From assembly GCF_947179515.1 (NCBI RefSeq), contig NC_067473.1:103232282-103296281 (forward strand): 64,000 bases of DNA, written 5' to 3'. Of the stretch, positions 1-10,189 are shown one piece after another. The notes under the pieces are model-generated. The model was not told the origin of the DNA and searched no databases. It saw only the letters and a list, made by a program, of their open reading frames with translations. The position numbers were made by a program, and so were the translations under genes. The stretch is from Apodemus sylvaticus. Lineage: Eukaryota > Chordata > Mammalia > Rodentia > Muridae. Position 1 is the stretch's first letter; every line of letters begins with the position of its first letter.

Positions 1-1340
1 GAGAAAGTGGGGGGAGACTATGCATATGTACACGGTGAACCTGTGGAGGGCATAGGATAGCCTGTTGGTGCCTTCTACCTTTTGTCTTAGAGAGGGTCTC
101 TCATTGGTCTACAGCATCAAGAGTCAGGCCAAGAGCTTCCAGGGATCCACCTAGATCTGCCTCATATCTCCCCCCTCATATCACTGTGACTTCAGATGAG
201 TCCTACCACAATGGCTTTTAATGTTCTTTCTTGGGCTTCAAACTCAGGTCTTCATGCTACCTAGGCAAACACTTTACAGCCTGAGGTATTTTCTCAGCCA
301 TAAACCCCTTTGATTGAGGTTCATAATTTATCAAGAACAGGTTTTGAATAGAGAAAAAGAATATATGTGTCGTAAGCCAGAATTTAAACAATAGTAAATG
401 GAAAAAGATAAGTGAAGACTTAGAGGTCTCATTTACCTAACTGTGAGGACCTTGAACATTTGTAAGCAGTAGATAAGTCCTCTGTACCTGAGAATGGTAA
501 TCAAGAAAAAACAGCCATGCCATTCTTGGTTCTCGTTAAAACTCCCATATGGATATACTATAGCCTCTGAAATGGGGTCATATAGACTCAACTAGACACC
601 CATCCCAGGCCCTCCACAAAGTGTTTCTATGGCATTTGCACAAAAGTGTATTTTGTGTGAGTCTTTGATGTAGAATTTTATGTTTGATAAATCATCCCAT
701 GCAAATAAGAAATGAGAATTAGAAGCTACTCCATTTGATGCACTATCTGTGTACATTTAGCTTTCTTTTTATTTATCATAATTTGAAAAGAAATATTATT
801 GCTTGCCAGTGGATAGAGTCCACAATATTTTATTGCCAGTGTTGTTATTCTCAACATCTGCATGTGTAATTAAAGAGATGAAACACATTGGTTATAGTTC
901 TTCATATATGAGACGGATGGAAGGAGAAAAATTATGCTTGGAGCCAGTGAGATGATATTTGCTAATGGCTTAGAAAATAAAATAGGAGTATAAATGAAAA
1001 TAAACTATAAACTTTAGTCTTTGGCTTATTAAATTATCACAAGAAAATATATGCCAAATAAGTGATTTTATGATTTTTTGAAGTCACAGAAAGTTAAAAT
1101 TGAACTTTCAGACAAGTACAAACCTTCATGATGTTCACAAAGCTAGGCACACATGCACTTTAGAATATAAATACTCTATATAACCATGGCTTTAGATTTA
1201 TAAACAAGTGAAAAAGAATATACAGAATAATAAAAGCATATTTCCAAGCATGTTTCACAGAGAATATTTGCTGAGCTTCAGTCTTTTCAGTCCTCATACT
1301 ACTCTTCTGTTTATCTCATTAGACTTGTGACAACTGGACA
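1..1340. other. No gene; AT-rich unassigned DNA
   Basis: No open frame of note and no clear repeat apart from a weak B2/B3-like SINE remnant on the minus strand at about 195-305. That remnant resembles the reverse complement of a SINE head: a stretch like AACTCAGGTCTTCATGC is followed by a degraded 'ctgag..' box. I see no exon or regulatory feature I can support. Confidence 0.4.
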
Positions 1341-1344
1341 AAGA

Positions 1345-1538
1345 ATAATGGGAGAGAAAGGGAGCTCAAGGGAAGGAAGGGGAGGGGAAGGAAGGGAAAG
1401 GAAGGGAAAGGGAAGGGGAGGGAAGGGAAGGAGAGGAAAGGGAAGGGAAAAGAAGGGGAGGGAAAGGAAGGGAAGGGAAGGGAAGGAAAGAGAAGAGAAG
1501 AAAAGGGGAGGGGAGGGGAGGGGAGGGGAGGGAAAGGA
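1345..1538. repeat. Polypurine GGAAG/GGGAA-type low-complexity tract
   Basis: About 190 bases are almost pure purine on the plus strand, with units such as GGGAA, GGAAG and GGGGA in irregular order. The open frames across it on both strands are products of composition. It sits just upstream of an L1 3' end. Murine L1 3'UTRs carry a polypurine tract, so this is probably an expanded version of that tract rather than an independent array. Confidence 0.85.
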
Positions 1539-1579
1539 CATGAGTGGTACAGAGCGAATATGTGTTTGTGGAAAACTCA

Positions 1580-2045
1580 TTGGAAGAAGAGACAGAAAGA
1601 CTATGGAAGTGGATGACTGATGCACAGCAGTAGTTTGTGGACACAGCAGAATTGCAGTACTCATGAACTCAGCAACTTTGACTGCCTACTCAAACTTGGT
1701 ACAAGACCAAGCCAATCAACACTCCTGAGGAGCTACCACTCCTGGTTGAGGAGCTATTAACAGCTGATGGCTCCTATGTGAAAGAGGTTCAATTTTCTTT
1801 AAGTGTATGGCCCCTGAGAGTTTGACCATACTCAAAAAAATGATTCCACACTCATGAGTATAAGTGTAGTGAAAATTGCTTGACTGTGGTTTTTTTTTTT
1901 TTTTAAATACAGATCAATAAGTTGGTAGGAAGTGATCAGGCTGGGGGTGGATCTGGAAGGAGTTAAGAGGAACAGTCTGGTGAATATAATCAAAATAGAT
2001 TGTATATGTGTATAAAATCCTCAAATAATTAATAAACAAAATTAT
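1580..2045 (+). mobile_element. LINE-1 (Lx-type) 3'UTR and A-rich end
   Basis: The order of recognisable blocks is that of an old murine L1 3'UTR: a CTCATGAACTCAGC-like block near 1661, GAGGAGCTATTAACAGCTGATGG near 1750, a 'gtatggcccctg' block near 1806, then GGTGGATCTGG with GGAGTTAAG near 1950, and a tail ATTGTATATG...CTCAAATAATTAATAAA. It is noncoding and heavily 5'-truncated. Confidence 0.8.
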
Positions 2046-4050
2046 GCTGATTAACCTTTGTCAAACTTTTATATGAGAGAAACAGGAAAAAAATCAACAA
2101 TAAGTATCATTTTAAAATACCTTTTAAGGTATTCAGCAAACTATGTGGATCTGTGTAAAACCAAGCATCCAGGTTTTTGTACATACCTAGATGGTAGCAT
2201 TCAAAATTTTAACTATAATTTCTTGCAGAAAAAAGAGTGGGAAGGTGGAGCAGAGAGTGTACCTATGAACTTCCAGTGAAGATGTAGCAACAGGAACATA
2301 AGCCACTCCAAGGGGAAGGTTTTACTTCCAAGGGCGGATAGCTAGTAAGCATCACCTTCTGAGGGACACAGCGGACCCTGGCCTGCTTCTCAGCCAGAGT
2401 GGCGTGCGATGACACAACCTACACAGAGAAGAGGGACACTACATTCTGAGTATGGCTGTCATGCCCCAGCTGTTCCTGCCATCTGTTCTGCTGTTGATTC
2501 ATGTTGTTTGCCATTTCCCTTGTGCCTGTTTTTTTTTTTTTTTTTTTTTTTGGTAGGCTGCTGTCCAGTGCTCATTTTTAAGTGACTTCTCAGACACCAG
2601 GGCATTGATAGTCATAACAGTGTGATTTCAATTCTATTTGACCTGGAGGGTTTCAGTTTCCGAAAAAGAAATCTGAGCAATGCATCAAGAGCCCATGTGG
2701 ACCCCTGAAAGTTCAATCCAAGGAGTTAATCAAGTTTTTTTTTTTTTTTTTTTTTTTTTGGTCATCTTTTGGTGTCATTGTCCGACTTAAGTTACTTGGA
2801 GATTCTAGAGGAGGTGTGTTTGACTTAAATATAGACTTCAGGATAGAGATGTAATATACTTGATAGAGACTTCAAGTCACGACTAGCAATTGGCTATTTT
2901 CTGTCAAATCAGTCTATGCCACCTTCTGTGCCCTTGTTGGTTTCAGACTAATGATTTATTTAATTGAAGAGTTCTGTCTTTCCCTTGACCTTGCCTTTCT
3001 CAGGTCAAAAGAGATTTTAAAATTAGACACATGTATTCATCCATGTGTTCAAAAGCCCTTATTCCTACTCCAGGCTAACACTACCTTGGCCTGGAGCTAC
3101 CATGAAGCACAAAGGTCATCCTTCGTAAGTGACTAGACAGTGTCTCATAGAATTTTTATTTCCTGGAATAAACAAACACCTTTATTCATTGTCTCATTAA
3201 CAGAGGAATCACAAAGACTTGCTGGAATAAAACCATGAAGAAGCAGAGGAAAGGGCAAGATGAACAAAATCTGAGAATGTTAACAAGCAGAGTTCCAAAA
3301 TTGTTACATCTAGGCTCTCTAAGGCAACTTGTATAGATAGAGAGGCCTGAATTCCATCCCCAGATAGACCAATTTACACTATCTGTTAGGAGTGCGGGGA
3401 GACTCTTTTCGAAGAACAGAAGACATTACCTCTTCTGTTCCTCTCCTTGCCTAACTCTCACCCTAAGTTCATACCCTGAGGTCTGTAGATGAGTCTGGTT
3501 AGACAGGGTCTTTGTCTCATGGTTTTCATGATAAGAATTTCTTGAGGGATACCAAGGAGGCACGGCTGGGGGTGCTGGGTAGAGAGGGCAGAAAGGACAG
3601 CCAGCTCCCCTCTGTGTGGTGAAGCCTACTGAGCAGACTGCTTGGGCTTCAGGCAGAGCTTTTTATCTCCACAGTGTCAGAAACATATGAGCACAGCCCA
3701 TGCATTTTAAGCAGTGCTTTGCATCAAACGACAAGTAATTTATTGCTTTGAAGGAAGAGGAAGCTATTTAATTTGCTCATATTTCCCCCTCATTTTACAC
3801 TAAGACAAAGACAAAACAGACCTGAAGTTTGTAAGACCATGCAAAATGCAGTATTCTGTCAGCCGTACTAGTACAGGTATGTTTATTCCCTCCGCATTGC
3901 CCAAATTCCACTCCAAGGTGACACTGCATCAGGGATGGGCTTCCTCCATACCCCTGTATGTTCAGTGTGCAAACATTGTTCTTATCACTGAGATGTTTAT
4001 TGAGAGTGTATAGCCCAGAGCACCACTGTCCTTGAAGTTTTCTACCCCTA
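2046..4050. other. No gene; unassigned DNA with two long T runs
   Basis: Contains T homopolymers near 2529-2551 and 2736-2759, which may be tails of minus-strand retroposons whose bodies I cannot recognise. No conserved frame or known repeat was identified. Some of the sequence around 3000-3560 may be old mammalian repeat, but I cannot assign it. Confidence 0.4.
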
Positions 4051-4054
4051 CTTC

Positions 4055-4122
4055 TGTCTATCTGCTTGCCTGCCTGTCTGCCTGTCTGCCTGCCTGTCTG
4101 TCTCCCTGCCTGCATGCATGCA

Positions 4123-4156
<34 letters not shown>
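4055..4156. repeat. (CTGC/CTGT)n tetranucleotide microsatellite
   Basis: A variable 5' half alternates CTGC, CTGT and TGCA units. The 3' half is a purer (CTGT)n run at about 4122-4155. The cysteine-, leucine- and serine-rich frames that cross it are translation of the repeat. Confidence 0.95.
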
Positions 4157-4157
<1 letters not shown>

Positions 4158-4573
4158 TGTCCTCTTTCACACTCACAGATATGTCAGTTGATCAGTAGAA
4201 TGCTGTTTAAACCCTCAGATCATTCTGTTTTCCTTTTTTTTTTTTTTTAGGAATTCACACCCTAATAAAAAAAATAACCAGAATCTTACCACTATACATG
4301 CCCATCTCTGAGTTTAAAATGACAGTAGAGGCGTGGAGTGGACAAGGTGAGGGTTGTATCTCATCCCATCTTTTTATACAGACACTGGCTTGGTTTAGGG
4401 ATTGTCTCACAATTACAGTCAAATTGCTCCCATTCTGTGTCTCATTGTTAGGGGTATAGAACCACCCTTGTTTCTATAATTTCAACAAAATGGAATGACT
4501 CAAAATAAGAATCACAAAAATTCTCACCAACTATAAAAGTGTGAGTGGAAGTTTCAAAACTAGACATGGCCTT

Positions 4574-4768
4574 TTTTTGTTGTTGTTGTTTTTTTTTTTT
4601 TTTTTTGTTTTTTTGTTTTTTTGTTTTTTTTTGAGACAGGGTTTCTCTGTGTAGCCCTGGCTGTCCTGGAACTCACTCTGTAGACCAGGCTGGTCTTGAA
4701 CTCAGAAATCCACCTGCCTCTGCCTCCCAAGTGCTGAGATTAAAGGCGTGTGCCACCACCACCCGGCA
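4574..4768 (-). mobile_element. B1 SINE, minus strand, with 13-bp target-site duplication
   Basis: The reverse complement is a full B1. It starts near the CCGGGTGGTGG head (4768 backwards), runs through the GCCTTTAATC box and the ATTTCTGAGTTCAAGACCAGC box, and ends at an A-rich tail seen here as the T run 4574-4632. TAGACATGGCCTT occurs at 4561-4573 and again at 4771-4783, a perfect duplication. The empty site CCTT/AA fits the L1 endonuclease preference. B1 is a 7SL-derived non-autonomous element moved by L1 proteins. Confidence 0.97.
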
Positions 4769-4854
4769 GTTAGACATGGCCTTAAAGGTCAGGTTTAGCT
4801 CATTATTCAAGCTTCACACTCCTTTTGTTTTTCCTTTTCTTTTGTTTATTGCTT

Positions 4855-5050
4855 TTTTAAAAAATTTTCTATATTCTTTGTTTACATTCCAAATTATTTT
4901 CTCTTTCCCGGCTTCCCCCTCCCCATAAGTCCCATTCTCCAATCAACCCCATCCTTCTTCTCTGTCCTGGTACTCCCCTACAATGCTGGATCAAGCCTTT
5001 CCAGGACCAGGGACCCGTCCTTCCTTCTTCTTGGGAATCATTTTGTTGAT
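4855..5050 (-). mobile_element. LINE-1 3' end, minus strand
   Basis: Reads as the reverse complement of a murine L1 3'UTR. The terminal block TTCTATATTCTTTGTTTACATT is followed by a pyrimidine-rich 'cccctccccataag' block and a CAAGCCTTTCCAGG block. It closely resembles the 3' end of the longer L1 starting at 9940. It is 5'-truncated after about 200 bases. Confidence 0.9.
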
Positions 5051-5264
5051 GGACCTTCCTGCCTTCTTTTCTTCTTTTATGAGTGTTCATTGAAGGGTCT
5101 GAGATGTATAAAGTCCCTCTTGAGGAACTGGCATAGCTGGACTGACTCAGGAACAATACCATGCAGATTTCTGTTGTGCTGTCTCTTACTGACTATAAAC
5201 TTAGAAGGATCCAATTCACCTAGGAGATAATTCTTTGCACATGTCCATGAGAGATTTCTTTTAT

Positions 5265-5362
5265 AGAATATAGTATTTTAATTAAATTTTGGGAATTTCA
5301 TACAGTGTATTTTGATCACACTCATCCGTCATTCCTCTCCATAACTTCTCCCAAATTGTTAA
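5265..5362 (-). mobile_element. Old L1 (Lx-type) 3' end, minus strand
   Basis: The block AATTTTGGGAATTTCATACAG, then TGTATTTTGATCACA and 'ctcatcc', is the reverse complement of the terminal 3'UTR of Lx-type L1 elements. It lies inside the split repeat at 5185-5765, so it inserted after that element. Confidence 0.7.
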
Positions 5363-5384
5363 GCAACTCCTAAGCACTTCTGGC

Positions 5385-5524
5385 CCTTTGGTTTCCATCT
5401 ACCTAGTGCTGGGATTATAGATGTGCACCATCACACCTAGTGAATGGAATGTGGGATATCAAACCCAGGACACTGTGCATGCTACATGAGCCCTATGCCT
5501 ATTAAACTAAGTTCCAGCTTGGTG
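5385..5524 (-). mobile_element. B4 SINE, minus strand
   Basis: On the reverse strand an ID-like tRNA-derived head (from about 5524) is followed by a B1-like body. On the plus strand this reads GTGCTGGGATTATAG...CACCATCACACC, then ATCAAACCCAGGACA and 'tgcatgctacatgag'. The ID-plus-B1 order is diagnostic of B4. Diverged and therefore old. Confidence 0.75.
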
Positions 5525-5765
5525 GGAAATTCTAGACAGGGCTATGTGAGGTGGGTTGACCCCTCCTAACTTGGGCAGTGTCGCCCTATGGACTTGGGTC
5601 TTGGACAGGATGAAAAGAAGAAAGTGAAATGAACATGAGTGCTAATCTTTCTGTTTCCTGATTGCAGATGCAATATGACCAGAGGCCCCAGGCTCTTGCT
5701 ATTACAGCTACCTGCCCTGAGCAACTGTACTTTTAATAGTGAGCCAGAATGAACTTTTGTATCAT

Positions 5766-5967
5766 TTATTAAAGAGATTTATTTTGCTTTTATCTATGTG
5801 TCTGTGTGTGAGAACTTGTGTGTGACTACTCACAGAGGCATGAAGGTGTCAGATTCTATGGAGTTGGAGTAGTTAGTCCAACCTAATGTAGTTGCTGGGA
5901 ACAAAATTCAGGTCCTCTATAAAAGTAACAAGTAATTTTAACTGCTGAGCTATCTTTCCAGTCCCAA
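5766..5967 (-). mobile_element. B3 SINE, minus strand
   Basis: Reverse complement of a tRNA-derived B3. The head block is seen as 'actgctgagctatctttccag' at the right end, the middle as 'gcatgaaggtgtcagat', and the left end as the T-rich 'gagatttattttgctttt'. It abuts the 3' end of the split repeat. Confidence 0.85.
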
Positions 5968-6160
5968 CCTTGTTTATAAAAATATTATTAAAAATAATAT
6001 TTTTAAAAATCTCATATACAAGTATTGTATTTACATCATTTCCACCACCTTCTTCACTCACCAACTCCTATATTACTTCCAGTCTCTTAAATCCATGACA
6101 CTCTCTGCTTTAATTATGGTTTTTTGTATATGTATCACCTACTGAATTCATTTGGTGTTG

Positions 6161-6163
<3 letters not shown>

Positions 6164-6245
<82 letters not shown>
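6164..6245. repeat. (TA)n(TG)n compound microsatellite
   Basis: About 31 bases of alternating AT are followed by about 50 bases of alternating GT. The tract is purine/pyrimidine alternating throughout. The open frame reading into it is not a gene. Confidence 0.98.
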
Positions 6246-6247
<2 letters not shown>

Positions 6248-6249
6248 AG

Positions 6250-6890
6250 GTCTGGCTTCTTGGAATTGGATAACCTAGAAGGGGGTCATCCCTGGACGAA
6301 ACTGAGTCTATCAATCTTATCAATAATTGATGTCCTATAGATCTTCATATTGCTTCTGAAATTTCTACTATCCATTTTGAAATTTAACCAAAAACTGTCT
6401 AATCAGACCAATGACCTCCAAGCAGAAGGGAATTCATGTCTGGTACTGTAAATATAGCCAACTACCTGTGGCTGGAGAATTATAGTTCCTAGAGGAGAAC
6501 CCTGACTACCTTTTTTCTCTAAGCCAATATAACTTCCAACTGTATCCTAATATACTTATCATTTTATGTACAGGTAAGAGTAGCTCCTCTCATGAAATCA
6601 ATATCATTTTTTGCAGTACATGGAGACTATTATAGAGATCCACAAATGGTCAAAATGCAGATAAATCATTGAGAGGTACTCAACCCCCAAATAATACATC
6701 TACAATACAACCCTTATGCCCGAATCTCAGGAACATCATGGAAGAGGTGTCAACCAAGACTATAATACGATGCCGAGGACTAAGGCCTCTCTAGCTAGAT
6801 AGTGTCTTCAAGACATGATAGGAGCTCTATCCATAAAATCTCAACAATACATTTGCCTAAATAAGACCCACACAATGGCAAATGCTTCCT
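6250..6890 (+). mobile_element. LINE-1 (Lx-type) 3'UTR
   Basis: The right part is the clearer: AGATCCACAAATGGTCAAAATG near 6636, 'aatacatctacaatacaaccc', CTCAGGAACATCATGGAAG near 6727, and AAATCTCAACAATACATTTG near 6836, in the order of an old murine L1 3'UTR. The left part (6250-6590), with CTAATCAGACCAATGACC and AAGCAGAAGGGAATT, fits the same element with less certainty. Noncoding. Confidence 0.72.
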
Positions 6891-7189
6891 GTCTTATACT
6901 GTTGTTGCTAGGTATCTGTTGATACAATGAGAACTGTAACTATGAACACAGTTGAAAGAGGCCAGAGGAGAGAGCACAAGGGGCTTTGGGGGGACATTGG
7001 TTGGTTTTGCTCTTCTTCCTTCTACACTAAAGTTATACAACTCTCCACCTCTCTCTCATCAAGAAGATTGTATTCATTCTACACATCTTTTGGCTGTAGG
7101 TACTCAATCCTCCATGTTTATAATTGGTTACTTGTCCTGTAATTCATCAGCAGTGTTTTACTCTGAAGACCACATCCAACTCCTCAGAA

Positions 7190-7665
7190 TTTCATTCACT
7201 CTATTCCCCCTGCCTCAAATGATTACCTTCCCTCTTTCTCCTAGAACTCCCAGCCTTTCTTTGAAGCTCACTCAGGTGTCACTCCCAACGTGAAGCCTTC
7301 TTAGAGACTGTCAGATTCAGGGAACTACTCTTCTTGTTCCTATGCATATTCCTCATATAAATCTCCCTTGGGCTGGGGCATATTATATTAAAACTGTTCC
7401 TATTAATGCTTGGAGGCAGTGGTGCATGCCCTTGATCCTAGGGTTTCAGAGTCAGAGTCCGAGGCAGAGGTCAGTCTGGCTACATAGAGGAACCCTGTCG
7501 TGAAAAACCAAACATATATACATCATATCCATATACATGTGTGTGTGTGTACAATTGTTCTTACTATATTCTTGTTTCTTCCACTGCAGTTGTTCATTTT
7601 TGTGACTTGAGTCCCCTTGCATAATGCAGATACAAGTGATAGTTCAATATTTGTTGAAATAATTG
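7190..7665 (+). mobile_element. LINE-2 (L2) 3' end, interrupted by an old B1
   Basis: Carries the conserved L2 tail: CTCAGGTGTCACTCCC, then GTGAAGCCTTCTTAGAG, and after an interruption a 'gcataatgcagatacaagtgatag' stretch ending TCAATATTTGTTGAAATAAT. L2 predates placental mammals, so this part of the locus is ancestral sequence. Confidence 0.75.
7408..7516 (+). mobile_element. Old B1-like SINE inside the L2 relic
   Basis: Begins GCTTGGAGGCAGTGGTGCATGC and carries a diverged CCTTGATCCTAGG box, a GAGGCAGAGG box and 'gaaccctgtcgtgaaaaacc'. Part of the internal body is missing. The A-rich tail grades into a short GT run at 7541-7550. Confidence 0.75.
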
Positions 7666-7744
7666 GGCTACATGATTATAAGGAAATATTTTCTTGGGAA
7701 ATTGGAAGGAGGTCCCTAATCTGTCTGTAAATACAGTTCTTTAA

Positions 7745-9138
7745 TCATATTTTTCATTAGAAAATTGGAAATAGATCTATCTGATCCCAGATGTATATTC
7801 TCTTAGGAATATACCCAAAAGATGCCCCACCATACCACAGGAGCACATGCTCCACTATGTTAATAGTAGCCTTATCTGTGCTAGCCAGAAGCTGGAAACA
7901 ACCCAAATGTCCCACAACAGAAGAATGGATACAGAAAATATAGTTCATTTACACAACAGGATACGATCACAAGGACATCACAAGTTTTATAGGCAAATGG
8001 ATGGAACTAGAAAATAGCATCCTGAATAAGGTAACTTATACCCCAAAGGTTATACATAGTATCTACTCACAAAGAAGTGAATATTAGCCAAAAAAGTACA
8101 GAATGTCTAGAATACAATGCACAGAACTCAAGGTTAACAAACAGAAGGGACCAAGTGAGGATGCTTCAATCCCACTTGGGAGAGAGAAGAAAGGAATCAG
8201 AGGGAGGGAGAGACCTGGGTGGGAGAGGGAGGAGGGGAGAGGGAGGGGAAAGGGGGAACATGATCACATATGGGGGTGGGGGAGACAGGAGAGAAGCCCC
8301 GAGGGCCAGCAAAATGAATGGAAATATGTAACCTCAGGGGGTAGGATGTGATGGGACTCTCTAGAAAGTCCCAGAGACCTGGAAGATGAGAGACTCTCAG
8401 GACAAAAAGGGAGGGACCTTAGATGAAAAGCCCAACTGTGGGGAGAGGGAACTCAAAGATTCTACCTCCAGTACAAAGACAGGGTATCAAGAGGAGGGAT
8501 GGGATTCCAATTCTATAGTCAAAAACTGACCCAGAATTATTCCTGTCTAAAACACTGCAGGGACAAAAGTGAAAAAGAGCCTGAAAGGCAGTCCAGTGAC
8601 CAGTCTAACTTGGGATTTATCTCAAGGGGAAGCTCCAAGACCTGACACTATTACTGATGCTACAGTGTGCTACAGACAGGAGCCCAGCATGGCTGACTGC
8701 TGAGAGGCCCAACAAGCAGCTGAGTGAGACTGATGAAGATACTTACGCCCAACCAGTAGACTGAAGTTAGGGACCCCTGTGGTTGAGTTAGAGAAAGACT
8801 GGAAGAAACTGAAGAGGAAGGTGACCCCATAGGAAGAACAGCAGTCTCAACTAATCAGAACCCCTGAGATCTCCCAGACACTAAGCCACCAACCAGGCAG
8901 CATACACGAACTGGTCTGAGGTCCCTGACACATATACAGCAGAGGATTGCCTCAGTAGGAGAAGATGCACCTAATCTTATAGAGACATGAGGCCCCAGGG
9001 AGTGGGGAGGCCTGGCAGTAGGGGGACATTCTCTTGGAGACAGTGAAGAGGAGAAATGGGATGAGTAAATGTGGGAAGGGGAGCCGAGAGGGGAGGAATA
9101 ACAAGTGGACTGTAAAAAAATAAAGGTAATAAAAATAC
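7745..9138 (+). mobile_element. LINE-1 3' portion: ORF2 tail and complete 3'UTR
   Basis: Starts in the ORF2 C-terminal region (reading like 'GYIPKRIY...' frames on shifted phases; the nucleotide block GAAGAATGGATACAGAAAAT is typical). It passes through the ORF2 end near 8090, a polypurine 3'UTR tract at 8190-8290, and a long GC-moderate 3'UTR with blocks such as ACTAAGCCACCAACCA and 'agcatacacgaactgg'. It ends at 'ggactgtaaaaaaataaagg' near 9110. The reading frame is broken throughout. Confidence 0.9.
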
Positions 9139-9384
9139 AATTCAACTTCCCCCAAAATAATTTTTTTCCTAATAGAAATGATCACATTAATTAAAAATAA
9201 TACAGAAGAAAGTGCAAAACATGAAAAAATAGAGTACAGTTAATGAGCCAGGAAAATAAAGGCCTAGGCTGATATTAAACAAACCCTCCTCTCCTGACTT
9301 TCTGCCCTTATTCAGATAGATGGAAGCAATTTTGAAAAACTTTGAGGTGCTGTATAATACTAGGCATGATTTAATTGTTTAGGG

Positions 9385-9600
9385 TAATGTATTTTATTTT
9401 ATTTTATATGTGCACGTGTTTTGCCTGCATGTATGAATGTGCCCCAAGTACATATCTGGCACCTAAGGAAGCCAGAAGAGGGCTTTGGATTCCTCTGACA
9501 TGAACTTAGAGATGGTTGTGGACCACCATGCAGAATTGATCACAGATTCTCTGTAAGAGCAACACAGGCTCTAGACAACTGAGCCATCTCTCTAGCCCCG
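9385..9600 (-). mobile_element. B3 SINE, minus strand
   Basis: Reverse complement of a nearly complete B3. The head is at the right end ('gacaactgagccatctctctagcccc'), the middle has GGAAGCCAGAAGAGGG, and the left end is the repeated 'attttatttta' tail. Confidence 0.92.
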
Positions 9601-10189
9601 ATTTTTATACTTTTATTCTAACTGTAAGAAAGATAAAACAGAAGGAATTACTGAATTTTGTATAAACATCTCTTCTCTACAGGTATGTTTGTTTCTAAAT
9701 GTTCCTTCCACATTGCAGATAAGAGCACGAGGAAAGCAAACTTACAGAAACAGTGTGCTTTTTTTTTTTTTAATAAAATTATGGATTTCAGTTTTTATAT
9801 AATAAAACTACCCCTAAGATTGAATAAGGATCCATCTGTATCATTTCTTTTTCTTTTACTTCTAAGGTGCTGTCATTCATATTTTAAGTTTTTCAAATAT
9901 AATATTTATAATTTTTTTAATTTTTTATATATAGTATACATTTTATTTTATTTTCTATATTCTTTGTTTACATTTCATATGATTTTCCCTTTCCTGGTTC
10001 CCCCCTCCCCATAAGTATCTTCCCTCTGCCCATTCCCCAATCAACCTCCCTCCACTTTTATGTCCTGGTAATCCCCTATGATGCTGCATCAAGCCTTTCC
10101 AGGTCCAAGGCCCTATCCTCCCTTCTTCTTGGGAATGATTTGATATGTGAGTTGTGTCTTGGAAATTCAGAGCTTCTGGGGTAATATCC

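Larger units (their letters stand above)
5185..5765 (+). mobile_element. Rodent medium-reiterated repeat (URR1/RCHARR1-like), split by other insertions
   Basis: Two parts of one element are separated by younger insertions at 5265-5524. Part one (5185-5264) carries the head block AATTCACCTAGGAGA. Part two (5521-5765) carries 'gaggtgggttgacccc', a 'tgattgcagatgcaatatgacc' type block and a 'gtgagccagaatgaac' tail. The same family occurs at 23120, 31395, 48108 and 59632. The hAT-Charlie placement is from memory and tentative. Confidence 0.6.

Noticed and set aside
1311..1664. Overlapping open frames on both strands rich in Ser/Pro/Leu or Gly/Arg/Glu/Lys
   Set aside because: They are translations of the polypurine tract; no start context, conservation or domain.
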